Virus record (IMG/VR): IMGVR_UViG_3300025168_000311
Span: 1-34,028 of that record
Direction: 5' to 3' (one strand)
DNA: 34,028 nucleotides
Source of the DNA: a virus
Both the position numbers and the translations under genes were made by a program. Under the pieces are notes generated by a model. It made no database searches and was not told the origin of the DNA. It was given only the letters and a program-made list of their open reading frames with translations. This document shows positions 1 to 9,129 of the stretch, piece after piece (the stretch's first letter is position 1; each line of letters opens with the position of its first letter).

Positions 1-3000
1 TCTTCCATTAAACTATAATAGATATGTCCAGCTTCGTGAATTATATCTGTTTGTGCTACTGAGTCTATATTAATAAATACAGTAGCTCCTATAGCCAAAG
101 AAGAGGCTTCTTCACCAAAATCAGTTAACAGTTTGTCGTATGTTAATACGCCTTTTGCTCCAGGAAACTTTTTATTAACTATATCTTTAACTATAGATGA
201 CGCTATAACGCCAGAACCATATCTATATAATGGTCTTATATCTAATGTAGTAGGCTCGTAATTAGGTATTTCTTTTTGTATTCTAGTAAGGTATTTTTTA
301 ATCTTTTCTTTAGATTCTTTTACAGCGCCTATTAATTGATCTATTTTACGTTTATCTTTCTTCTTAGCTTTTTTAGTAGGACCTTTATCTTTAAAGTCTC
401 GTTGAGCTACCTTACCTACAACCTCATCGTTTATAACAACTTGTATTTCAGTTTCATATAAATTATTATCAAATTGAAAATATAGTTTACCGTCTACTTC
501 AACAATGCCTTCTTGTCCTTTAACTGGTTTTATTAAACGTAACTCAACATTAGCATCTTCATCTAATACATATTTATCAGAAATATTATCAAAGTCTCTG
601 TATTGAATAGTTTCTCCTTCTGGAGTTTTAATAAAGTAATTGGGTCCTGTACCTTTTTGTATGTCAGCTTTTTTTATCTGACGAGCACCTTTTTCTAAAC
701 TTTCTTCTGTAGTTTTGTATTCCTTAGTTTTTGGAATTATCTGACGTTGGTCTTTTTTTTTTTCGTCTTTGTCAGACTCTTTAGATTTTTCTTTAGATTC
801 AGCCCTCTCTTCTTTCTTTGCGGCTTTATCTACATCTCCTCTATTAATAATTTTATTAATACCTGTACCTACTATAGTGGCAACTGTTGATGCTGCAATT
901 TTACCAGCTTCTAATAATTTTACTAAATATTTTTTTGCAGTAGGAGTTATTTCATTTTTAGTATAATCTTTAACTTTTTTTATAGCCTCTTTAGTTTCTG
1001 GTGATTGTGCTTTACTAAATAACCCTTTAACACCTTCTACGGCTTTACCTCCTAAATCTTTAACTGTTTCTAAAATGCCAGTTTTATCTTCAGCTTTTGT
1101 TTTAGCTTCAGCTTTTTCTCTTTCAGTTTTTTGCTTTTCACCTTCTTGTGTAAGAGTTTCAAATTCGTCTTTTGTTAATCCTTTTTCTTTAAATCTAGCA
1201 TCTCTTTTTCCAGTAGATTTAGCTACAGGAGCTTGATCTACCTTAGCTGTATATATATCTTCTATGGATTGCTCAACACTTGCAAGATCATTATTTAAGG
1301 CTTCTAGCGTTGCATTGTGTTGCTCTTCTAAAGTTTTTAATTTAGCTTCTAATTTTTTCTTATCCTTAATAACAGATTTCTGATGTTCTACTGTTTCATT
1401 ATACTTTGCTGTCTCATCAGCTATTTCTCCTTCTTTACGAGTTTTAACCATTTCTAGGTTAAATGCTCTTTCTGCGCCTGCTTCTGTAAGAGAACTATTT
1501 ACATGATGTGTTTCATAATCTCTTTCGGCTAATTCAATTCTAGCTTTGTATTCTAATCCTTGCTCTTCAGTGAGTTTATTATCTTTAACTAAATTATCTA
1601 CAATAGACATAGCAGCAGAACCATCTCCTGAATAATTCCAGATATTAGATGCTAATAAATTATCTATAGCTTGTTCATATATTATAGATTGTTCAGCAGT
1701 CATATTGCCTTCATTGTTAGAAAGCATATCTATTACATTGTTATAAGCATCTATCTTTTTATCAGTAAGATGTTTTCTTTCAGCAGCAGCATCAAAGTAA
1801 CCTCTAGCTCCACCCATAGCACCTCCTAATCCTACAGAAGACCAAAATATATCTCTTAACTCAGGTCTTTCTTTTCCAAATGGAGCTTCCTTAAGCCAAG
1901 ACATTGCAGAGTCATAACCTTTATTATTAGCTTGTTGTATGTTTTTATATTTAGCCCACTCTTGATACACCTCTTGGAATCCTTCTGTTATTCCTTCTAC
2001 ACTTGCATATGCCGCAGCAGCAGGTAAATTAGGAACTACATTTCTTAACAACATTCCCGTAAGGCCTTTCATGTTTTGAGCAAATGGTGTTTTTGTAATT
2101 GGATTTCTTAATACCTTGCCCATTAAACCTCTACCAGCACCTCCAAATAATATACCATATTGAAGCATATCTACTCCCATCCATTTAGCATTGTCCCCCA
2201 TAACACCAGCGGCATGTTCTGCTGCTTCTTCTGGGGTAAATAACGGATTACCATTATCATCTACATCATTAGCCATTTCTTGATATGCTTCTCCAGCTAA
2301 ATAAGCTCCTTCAAATAAATTGGCTGTTGCACCACCACCAATGTATCCACTTATATTTCTTGCAAGTTTAGTAGGAGCGTATCCTGCCTTGCCGAGATCA
2401 ACTCCTAGTTTTCCTAAAGCTCCTGTTCCTTTTACTCCTTTAAATCCTTTTGTTCCAGCGCCTGTTAGTTTTACTCCTTTAGCCATATTACCAAACATTC
2501 CTGATTTAGATGCATACTTTAAGGCTGTAGGGCCATATCTCCCAAGTAATCTTCCTGCAGTTATAGATCCTCCAGCATATGGTATTATAAATGATGCAGC
2601 ATAAGGAACAAGTCTTGATATTTTAGAAGACCAAAATTCTCCTTTAAACATATCTTGCCAAGTTATATCTTGTAAGTCTTCAGATAATACTAAAGCGTTT
2701 TCTTTTTGGTATTCTGTTCCTACTTTTTTAAGGTAAGAACCTACGCTTGTAGTTAAGTCTCCTTCTCCTGGAGTAACTAAAGCAGAAACAAAATCAATTG
2801 CATCTCCTGTTCCAGAAACTAAATCACCCCAACCAGCTTTTAATCCTCTTTCTACTCTTTGTCCAGGAGAACTAATCATCTCAGCAGGATCTACAAATTG
2901 TTGATCAGGTGCGCTACCATAACGTAGTCTATCTTGTTCAGCGTATTGTGCATCTTGCATACTAGAAGCTCCTGCTCCTCTCGCATAAGCATCTAAGGCT

Positions 3001-3173
3001 GGATTTTTTACAGGTGTAGTTTGTACACTTGACAATAATTGATCAAAACTAAGCTGAGCTACGTCTTTTTCATTATCATACTGTTTTATTAACTCTTCAG
3101 GAGATGATGTTATTGAAGGTATTGCGTCCTCTCCAAATGATATTCCAGAATCAAAACTATTATTTTCTGCCAT
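1..3173 (-). CDS. Giant internal virion/cargo protein with zinc-metalloprotease motif, 3' end beyond window
   Basis: The minus strand is open from an ATG at 3173-3171 to the window edge with no stop, giving at least 1057 residues. The start overlaps the stop of the upstream gene as TAATG, which supports it. Residues ~185-300 are rich in Gly/Ala and hydrophobic residues and could contact membrane. Near 393 is EGITEGFQEVYQ, an acidic helical stretch like those in large ejected virion proteins. Residues ~570-640 look like a coiled coil, and ~780-815 form a Lys/Glu/Asp linker containing an A11 run on the coding strand (753-763 on +). Just before the edge, at bases 24-38, the frame encodes HEAGH (residues 1046-1050) in the context TDIIHEAGHIYYSLM, a classical HExxH zinc site. 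The third metal ligand would lie outside the window. By its place at the end of the structural block it is probably an ejected cargo protein. The reading frame is certain and the protease call is good; the role is inferred. Confidence 0.85.
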   Translation of the reverse strand, partial: MAENNSFDSGISFGEDAIPSITSSPEELIKQYDNEKDVAQLSFDQLLSSVQTTPVKNPALDAYARGAGASSMQDAQYAEQDRLRYGSAPDQQFVDPAEMISSPGQRVERGLKAGWGDLVSGTGDAIDFVSALVTPGEGDLTTSVGSYLKKVGTEYQKENALVLSEDLQDITWQDMFKGEFWSSKISRLVPYAASFIIPYAGGSITAGRLLGRYGPTALKYASKSGMFGNMAKGVKLTGAGTKGFKGVKGTGALGKLGVDLGKAGYAPTKLARNISGYIGGGATANLFEGAYLAGEAYQEMANDVDDNGNPLFTPEEAAEHAAGVMGDNAKWMGVDMLQYGILFGGAGRGLMGKVLRNPITKTPFAQNMKGLTGMLLRNVVPNLPAAAAYASVEGITEGFQEVYQEWAKYKNIQQANNKGYDSAMSWLKEAPFGKERPELRDIFWSSVGLGGAMGGARGYFDAAAERKHLTDKKIDAYNNVIDMLSNNEGNMTAEQSIIYEQAIDNLLASNIWNYSGDGSAAMSIVDNLVKDNKLTEEQGLEYKARIELAERDYETHHVNSSLTEAGAERAFNLEMVKTRKEGEIADETAKYNETVEHQKSVIKDKKKLEAKLKTLEEQHNATLEALNNDLASVEQSIEDIYTAKVDQAPVAKSTGKRDARFKEKGLTKDEFETLTQEGEKQKTEREKAEAKTKAEDKTGILETVKDLGGKAVEGVKGLFSKAQSPETKEAIKKVKDYTKNEITPTAKKYLVKLLEAGKIAASTVATIVGTGINKIINRGDVDKAAKKEERAESKEKSKESDKDEKKKDQRQIIPKTKEYKTTEESLEKGARQIKKADIQKGTGPNYFIKTPEGETIQYRDFDNISDKYVLDEDANVELRLIKPVKGQEGIVEVDGKLYFQFDNNLYETEIQVVINDEVVGKVAQRDFKDKGPTKKAKKKDKRKIDQLIGAVKESKEKIKKYLTRIQKEIPNYEPTTLDIRPLYRYGSGVIASSIVKDIVNKKFPGAKGVLTYDKLLTDFGEEASSLAIGATVFINIDSVAQTDIIHEAGHIYYSLME

Positions 3174-5221
3174 TATTTATAATTGTAATATTGTGATATG
3201 TCTTTGCTTATTTGTTTTGCTTCAGCGTACCTTGCGCCTTCCATTGTAGTTCTTCTATATTTATCATAATTACCTGTTTTAATAGCATCTAACATTGCTT
3301 CAAATCCTGGCATCTTTTTTATTAATCCCATTTTAAGTTGTTCTGCTCTAAAAGACATAAGTTCATAAGAATTATTCGCTATTTTTGTAGCATTTCCTTG
3401 AGCGTCTTTTTCTATAGTTACAGGGAATTCTTTTTGTTGTTGCGAAGCTACATATAAATCAGCAATTAACATAGGAATTGCTTGTTGAATTTTTCTAGAT
3501 TGTACACCAGCTGTTCCAAGACCTATAGCTAAAGAGTTATCGTACGAAGAAATAGTTTCTTCTAATTGTGAAGAGCTTTGTAGGTTCATCTGCTTTACAA
3601 GCACAGCTTCACGAGCAAGTTTTTGTTTAGTTGCGTAAGCTGCTTGTGATACTTTTTGATCATAATCAGCCATTTGATTTAAAGTAGTATTTAACTCTTC
3701 TGGATCTATATTTTTATTTATAGATGAACGCATACTTGTTTGACTCATATCAATCTTTTTATAGTAAGCATCGTCTGGTCCTAAATCATCATCCATAAGT
3801 TCTGCTACCATAACATAATCAAACTGAATATCACCATATTGTTCTTTCAATTTATTCATATCAGATTCATTAGCAACATCTGTGAGTAAAAATGTATCAC
3901 CATCTTTATTTTTTCCTTCTAAAGCAATATAGTAACCAGTCAACCTTAAGTCATCTGTTTCTGATTCTTGCCATAAATCCTTACCTGTTATATTCATAGA
4001 GGCAATATCACTATCTGTTATTTTATGCCCTCTCCTATCGTACAAATCCTTCATTGCAACCCCATATACTTGCCGTTTTTGTGAATTATATCTAGGTGTT
4101 TTCTTATCATCATAAGTTCCCGCCCATGAATTAGTAAGTGCAGTTTCTAAATTACGATCATTACCTAAAATTCTAGAACTTCCCATTACCTGAAGTCCTT
4201 TAGAAGGTGAGGTATACCCCATTGTACTATGCATTTGTGAGTTTTTATCATAACCTCCTAGCCTATCCCAATTAATAGACATCATACTATCAAAAGCGTC
4301 TGTAACTGATTTTCCATTACTCATTAAATCAAATACGTCATTACCTGTTCTTAATCCCATTTTTCCTGACGCTTCTATACCTGTTAATAATTCAGTAGCA
4401 TAATCTGTTTCTATAACTTTTTCTCCGTATATAGCTTGCCCAGCAAATCTTTGATTAGAATCATCATAAGCTAATTCTTTACCAAGCCAGCTCTTCATAT
4501 CTTCAAAGCTAAATGTATTGCTAGGTCTTCCTAAATCTCTTTCCATATCAATTGCTATACTTGAAAAATTTTCTGTTACTACACTATCTAAATCAAGTTT
4601 TTGTGATTTATCAAAAGCTACAGAAGTCTCGTCTAAATAATCACGTCTAACGCCAGTATACTCAAAATTATCAGTTAGTCCATTTTCCCAATCTTCAAAT
4701 CTCTGATGAGAGTTACTTGTTAAAAGTTTACCATATTTTGGATTTAAAGCATATTTTTTATACTGCTCTAAAGCTAATTTATTATTATTTGCTCTTAATA
4801 AAATTGGATTACCTTTAGTTGGATCACTTGAAGCAGTTTGGACTCTTTGTTTGTAAACCATTAAAGCCTCATTTAAATTGCCATGCATTTTTGCATTTGA
4901 TACACTTCCGTACTGTTTTAGTATTTGCTCTATGTCTGCAAACCCAGAATAATTTTGATGCCAATTACCATAGTCTGTTGCATCTTTATCTCTTTTAAAC
5001 CCACTATTATTAAATATAGCTTGATGAGCTTCTTCAGTTGCTTGTTTTAATTCAGTTTGTAAGCTTTGTTGTCTTTCTGCTTCTTTTTGTTGTAACTGAA
5101 ATTCTTGTTCTTGTAATTGTAATTGTTGTACTTTTTGAGCATCACGACTTTGTTGTATTGTATTAGAAGCCTGTAAAGGCCCTGTTAATGCTTCAAAAAA
5201 TCCACTGTCTACTGTCCCCAT
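3173..5221 (-). CDS. Internal virion (cargo) protein, unknown function
   Basis: This encodes 682 residues with no recognised enzymatic motif. The N-terminus (residues ~19-67) is strikingly Gln/Glu-rich and should form a long helix or coiled coil. The rest is mixed alpha/beta and hydrophilic, without signal peptide or clear membrane segment. The C-terminal third (after about 520) is again helical, with Gln-rich segments. It is coupled to the next gene by a TAATG overlap and lies 11 bases after the GH19-domain gene, so the three are almost certainly co-translated. Position after the nozzle gene and between two large multi-domain proteins suggests an internal or ejected virion protein. That role rests on context only. 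Confidence 0.85.
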   Translation of the reverse strand: MGTVDSGFFEALTGPLQASNTIQQSRDAQKVQQLQLQEQEFQLQQKEAERQQSLQTELKQATEEAHQAIFNNSGFKRDKDATDYGNWHQNYSGFADIEQILKQYGSVSNAKMHGNLNEALMVYKQRVQTASSDPTKGNPILLRANNNKLALEQYKKYALNPKYGKLLTSNSHQRFEDWENGLTDNFEYTGVRRDYLDETSVAFDKSQKLDLDSVVTENFSSIAIDMERDLGRPSNTFSFEDMKSWLGKELAYDDSNQRFAGQAIYGEKVIETDYATELLTGIEASGKMGLRTGNDVFDLMSNGKSVTDAFDSMMSINWDRLGGYDKNSQMHSTMGYTSPSKGLQVMGSSRILGNDRNLETALTNSWAGTYDDKKTPRYNSQKRQVYGVAMKDLYDRRGHKITDSDIASMNITGKDLWQESETDDLRLTGYYIALEGKNKDGDTFLLTDVANESDMNKLKEQYGDIQFDYVMVAELMDDDLGPDDAYYKKIDMSQTSMRSSINKNIDPEELNTTLNQMADYDQKVSQAAYATKQKLAREAVLVKQMNLQSSSQLEETISSYDNSLAIGLGTAGVQSRKIQQAIPMLIADLYVASQQQKEFPVTIEKDAQGNATKIANNSYELMSFRAEQLKMGLIKKMPGFEAMLDAIKTGNYDKYRRTTMEGARYAEAKQISKDISQYYNYK

Positions 5222-5232
5222 AGTTTTATTAT

Positions 5233-7929
5233 TTATTCTGTTACGTCTGCGCTATTGTCTATAATTTTTGTATACTGCGTACTTGGATCTAAAGCATCTG
5301 TATTAATTTCTGTGTCTGAACCTTGTTTTTTAAAAAAACTATCTACTAATCCGCTTACATTTATATTATTTAATCCTGATATTGTATTTGTAAATGCTGC
5401 AGCAGCAAACCCAGAAGCGGCTTTTTTATTAGCAATTTGTCTTGCTACGTCTTCAGATCTTTCTTTTTCTGTTTGCTGTATTTCAAAATTTTCTTTAAAT
5501 AAAGCCATTTTTTGATATTTTTCAGCATTTTTACTTTGTAACTCTGCATCTTTTACTGCGTAGTCTAGTAGTGCAGAAGAGCGTTGCGCATCTAAAACAC
5601 CTGACTGCGCTAAGAATCTAGCTCTTTGACCACTAGAACCTCTTACAGCGTTTTCTAAACCCATTTGATAAGACTTATCTAGTTCTTTTCTAAACTTAAC
5701 TTCTTGGTCTGGGTGAAATCCTTTTTTAGATAATTCTTTTGCTTGTCTAAGATGAGACATAAACATTGGTGATAATTCAGCACTAGCTTGTGGAGTAATT
5801 TTTTTCATTGCAGCTGTTAAGCCTTTTTTACCCATTATATATGAAACAATAGCTCCTGGTCCACCTATAGCGTCTATAACTCCAGCAGCCCCTTCTAGCA
5901 ACCCTTTTCCTAGTGTAGCTAAACTTTTTCCTGGTGTTTTTCCAGAAACTACTTCTTCTTGTGTATCATCTTCAATAGTTTCAGGTTCTACGGCATCTAC
6001 ATCATATAAATCAGTATTACTTAATGTTGATAAAAGTGGATCGTCTTGAACATTGTATGTGAATCCTGTCTGAGCTTCTTCTTCTTTTCTGTCTTCTACT
6101 CCTTTACTAAGCCTTCTTTGGGCAATAAGTTGTGCTTCATTATTTTCATAAGGAGCCATAGAACCATCCTCATTTAATATCAAATAATTACCAGCATTTT
6201 TATCCTTTGGATCTGATTGAGGATTTTGTACCCATTTATAACTATTCTCTCCTATTTTTATGGTTTCTCCTCTTTGTAGATTATCATCATCATATACGTC
6301 GTCCCAATTTTGATAAGTTTTAACTCCTTGCTCTTGAGAGTCTTTTTCTCTTTGTAAATCTTCTACTTCTACATCTTCTCCAATAGGTATGGTTATTTCT
6401 TCCCCATCTGGACCTAGTACTGTTTGGTTTTGCGGAGCTGATTGTACTATCGTTTCTTCTTCTTGAATAGTTTCTTCGTTCTTTTCTTTGAACTGTTTTA
6501 ACTTTGCATCAGCTTCTGCTTGTGCAATTTGTTTTTCAGTTTCTTGAATAGTTTCAGTAGCGCTTTGATCACTAGCTTCGTCACTTTCATCTGTAATGTT
6601 TAAAGCTAAAGCAGCCTTATCTAAAGCTATTTGTTCTTCCTCGGTAAGACCTTTATTGGCTTTCCTTTTTGTTAAATTATCATAAATTGTTTGATTAGCT
6701 TCTTTCTCACTACGTCTTCTTCCACTACGTACTTCTGATTGATCTACTTTATCACTAGTATCTATATCAGCTTCTGGATCACTAGTATCTATATCAGCTT
6801 CTGGAGTATTATCTATGTAATCAGGATTGGGTTTATTACTACCAGGTAAAAATTCTGGATTAACACCTACAGTAGAATCATTTATAAGAGATGGGCTGCC
6901 GTCAAATAAATCTTCAGTTTCTCCTGTTACTATATCATGCGGAGCATAAGTTTGACGTGAACTTTCATATTTATAATGTTTATTTCCTACTTTTATTATA
7001 TCTCCATCTTTGTGTGATTGAGGTGCAACTTTACTCCAATCATCATACTTACCTTTTAGTTCTGAATCAGGAAGAGTGCTTACGTCATTTTCATCTATAG
7101 TAATGTTGTATTGATTATTTTCATTTTTAAATACAGTATCAGCTTGTATAGTCATTGATTCATTACCAGCATTAGGATTAGTAATATTATGCAAAGAATC
7201 TATAGCGCTTGCATCTCCTATTTTTATCAGTTCAATTTTTTCAGGTGATATGTAATTTTTAGAATCTGGGTTAAACATACCTTTCGCTTCAGCAAAAGCT
7301 ACTAAAATTGATGCTGAGTATCTTTCGTCTGCTGCAAGTTCTGGATTTTTAACTAAATCTATATCAATACCACGCTTATTTAATATTTTAGTTATTTTTG
7401 CATAATTTCCTTTTCCTGTCAACTGAACTCCCCCTCTTCCTATATATTTTACACCATCTCCAGGTTCATTGTTGCCATTCCTTCCATCATAAGCTAAAGA
7501 AAATAATTTACTTTGTCGTTCAGCTATTGCAGCTTTATCTAGAGGATTACCTAAAGCATCTTTACCTTGAGCAGTATGAAGACTTCTCATATAATTATTT
7601 GTGCCTACAGGAATTATCTTTTTAAAAATTTTTCCTTTCCTTTTGTATTCTACCTCTACACTGTCTCCTATAATATTGCCTTCTTTATCTAGCCACCCAT
7701 TTTTAACAGCATGTTTACCAAAAGTTGATCTTGGATTTAATCCTTTTCTTCCATGCCCTCCCCATGAGTAAAGCATAGTATCCCATCCATAATGCATATT
7801 TTCTGTAGCTGTTCCACTTCTACTTTCAACGCCATTAAGTATATATAAAAGTCTTATTTGGTCATCAGTAAGATTAAGTTTTTTACCCTCTCTTGCTATT
7901 TGTTTTCTAAAGTTTATTGGTGTTGCCAT
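5233..7929 (-). CDS. Virion-associated lysin: N-terminal GH19-type (chitinase/lysozyme) domain on a large internal virion protein
   Basis: The protein has 898 residues. Residues ~20-250 resemble glycoside hydrolase family 19 as used by phage endolysins: VESRSG at 34-39 with E35 as candidate catalytic acid, ENMHY at 43-47, and the family signature NNEPGDG...YIGRGGVQLTGKGNY at 153-176. The likely role is local cleavage of peptidoglycan at infection. After it come two similar ~26-residue W-x-x-V...G-x-x-IKIG...YKW units (297-322 and 541-566), an acidic linker with an exact nine-residue duplication (376-393), a small hydrophobic segment (~672-705), and a helical C-terminus rich in Gln/Lys/Ala. 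This architecture, far longer than a free endolysin (~200 residues), argues for a structural, ejected enzyme rather than a lysis protein. It starts at a TAATG overlap with the preceding gene. Enzyme family call fairly sure; virion location inferred. Confidence 0.85.
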   Translation of the reverse strand: MATPINFRKQIAREGKKLNLTDDQIRLLYILNGVESRSGTATENMHYGWDTMLYSWGGHGRKGLNPRSTFGKHAVKNGWLDKEGNIIGDSVEVEYKRKGKIFKKIIPVGTNNYMRSLHTAQGKDALGNPLDKAAIAERQSKLFSLAYDGRNGNNEPGDGVKYIGRGGVQLTGKGNYAKITKILNKRGIDIDLVKNPELAADERYSASILVAFAEAKGMFNPDSKNYISPEKIELIKIGDASAIDSLHNITNPNAGNESMTIQADTVFKNENNQYNITIDENDVSTLPDSELKGKYDDWSKVAPQSHKDGDIIKVGNKHYKYESSRQTYAPHDIVTGETEDLFDGSPSLINDSTVGVNPEFLPGSNKPNPDYIDNTPEADIDTSDPEADIDTSDKVDQSEVRSGRRRSEKEANQTIYDNLTKRKANKGLTEEEQIALDKAALALNITDESDEASDQSATETIQETEKQIAQAEADAKLKQFKEKNEETIQEEETIVQSAPQNQTVLGPDGEEITIPIGEDVEVEDLQREKDSQEQGVKTYQNWDDVYDDDNLQRGETIKIGENSYKWVQNPQSDPKDKNAGNYLILNEDGSMAPYENNEAQLIAQRRLSKGVEDRKEEEAQTGFTYNVQDDPLLSTLSNTDLYDVDAVEPETIEDDTQEEVVSGKTPGKSLATLGKGLLEGAAGVIDAIGGPGAIVSYIMGKKGLTAAMKKITPQASAELSPMFMSHLRQAKELSKKGFHPDQEVKFRKELDKSYQMGLENAVRGSSGQRARFLAQSGVLDAQRSSALLDYAVKDAELQSKNAEKYQKMALFKENFEIQQTEKERSEDVARQIANKKAASGFAAAAFTNTISGLNNINVSGLVDSFFKKQGSDTEINTDALDPSTQYTKIIDNSADVTE
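6751..6804. repeat. Perfect 27-bp tandem duplication inside the GH19-domain gene
   Basis: Two identical 27-base units (6751-6777 and 6778-6804) lie in frame and encode PEADIDTSD twice. The duplication sits in the acidic linker, where length change is likely tolerated. It looks like recent slippage or unequal recombination. Confidence 0.9.
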
Positions 7930-9119
7930 TATGAGTACATATCATTAGACTTCCATTTATTAATATTATTTTTTACTACTCCTGATATCTCTTTATCAGT
8001 CATAGATAATTTAAATTGATCTGTAGCGTGATCGTAAATACCAGCACCTTTTCCTACTTTAAAAGGAAGAGTTCCTCCTCCTGCATATATATTACCTTTT
8101 TTATCTACAGGCATTGGGTTATTTTTGTGTGTTTCTGGACCAGGAGTTATTTTTCCCCCATGCATAGCTTTTCTAATACGGCTTGCTACACGAGCATCAT
8201 TGCCTTGTGCTAAATCTTTTTCTAAAGCATCTTGATCATTTACAATTAATTCATTGCCTGTAAATTCAGCAACTATATCATCATTCATTTTCATTCCTTG
8301 ATCTGCTCTATAATTACCTCCATACTGATTGCCATATCTAGCCTCTCTTTGATCATACATTTTAGCTTGTTGCGATGACAACATTTTATCTCTTTGTTCT
8401 TGTATAGCTTCTTCTCTAGATGTATAAATGTCTCCTGTCTGTTTATTTACATCAGCTATAGCCTCTTTTTGTAATTTTTTTGCTTTATCCCCCTTTTTTT
8501 TATTAAAGAAACGTCCTAACAATAAACCTCCTATTAATAACCCAGGATGCATACCAAACATAGGATTAGCTCCTGCGCCTATACCAGCTAGTTTACCTAG
8601 TTGTCCTGCAGCCATTGCTGTTGAAGCTAATGTTCCAATTTTTTCTGTTTGCGTATAATCATATGGATTTTGATTTTGTGAAAGGCCATACACAGCTGCA
8701 GCAGGTCCTAAATCAAAATCTCCAGCCTCTAAGCTTACTTTGCTTTTTTGGGCTGCTAAAGGGTTTGCAGCATTAAATTTATCCGCATACATATGTTGCA
8801 GATTTGTGCCAAACTTTTGCAAACTAGGAGATAGTTTAGCGCCTAAGCCACCGAATTGCAATCCTTGCATTCCTTGCATCATTAAATTTTGTCCTTGGTA
8901 AGGTTTATAATCAGAAAACTCTGACATAGGATTTTCAATTTCAGGAGTATAAGAATAAATATTTCTAGCTGATAATGGTGTATATGCACCTGAAGATTGT
9001 GGGTTTAATCTTGGAGGTCCAAAATTTTGACCCTGCATGTTGTTAGAATTATTAAAATATTTATTCATTGCATTAGGACCAACTAGGTCATAAGCGTTTT
9101 TCATATCAAGATATCCCAT
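7929..9119 (-). CDS. Structural/cargo protein with GMKM and YGG motifs
   Basis: This encodes 396 residues. The first ~130 are rich in Asn, Gln, Tyr and Gly and probably disordered. Residues ~160-205 are hydrophobic and Gly/Ala/Leu-rich (AGIGAGANPMFGM followed by LLIGGLLLG), a possible membrane-inserting segment, followed by a Lys-rich helix to ~260. The C-terminal part carries NQYGG...DQGMKM (264-278), EFTGNELIVND (285-295), a TPGPETHKNNPMPV block (325-338) and IYAGGGTLPF (344-353). The last blocks look like a conserved module seen in phages of Bacteroidota (recalled, not searched). The GMKM/YxGG elements recur in the 105-, 555- and 661-aa proteins of this window. It begins 10 bases after the giant nozzle gene and ends in a TAATG overlap with the lysin gene. 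Function unknown; a virion role is likely from context. Confidence 0.85.
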   Translation of the reverse strand: MGYLDMKNAYDLVGPNAMNKYFNNSNNMQGQNFGPPRLNPQSSGAYTPLSARNIYSYTPEIENPMSEFSDYKPYQGQNLMMQGMQGLQFGGLGAKLSPSLQKFGTNLQHMYADKFNAANPLAAQKSKVSLEAGDFDLGPAAAVYGLSQNQNPYDYTQTEKIGTLASTAMAAGQLGKLAGIGAGANPMFGMHPGLLIGGLLLGRFFNKKKGDKAKKLQKEAIADVNKQTGDIYTSREEAIQEQRDKMLSSQQAKMYDQREARYGNQYGGNYRADQGMKMNDDIVAEFTGNELIVNDQDALEKDLAQGNDARVASRIRKAMHGGKITPGPETHKNNPMPVDKKGNIYAGGGTLPFKVGKGAGIYDHATDQFKLSMTDKEISGVVKNNINKWKSNDMYS

Positions 9120-9129
9120 AATTTATTTT

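Noticed and set aside
2320-2604. Pro/Ala-rich 94-aa frame on the plus strand
   Set aside because: It is the antisense shadow of the Gly/Ala/Lys-rich part of the giant minus-strand gene, which is open throughout.
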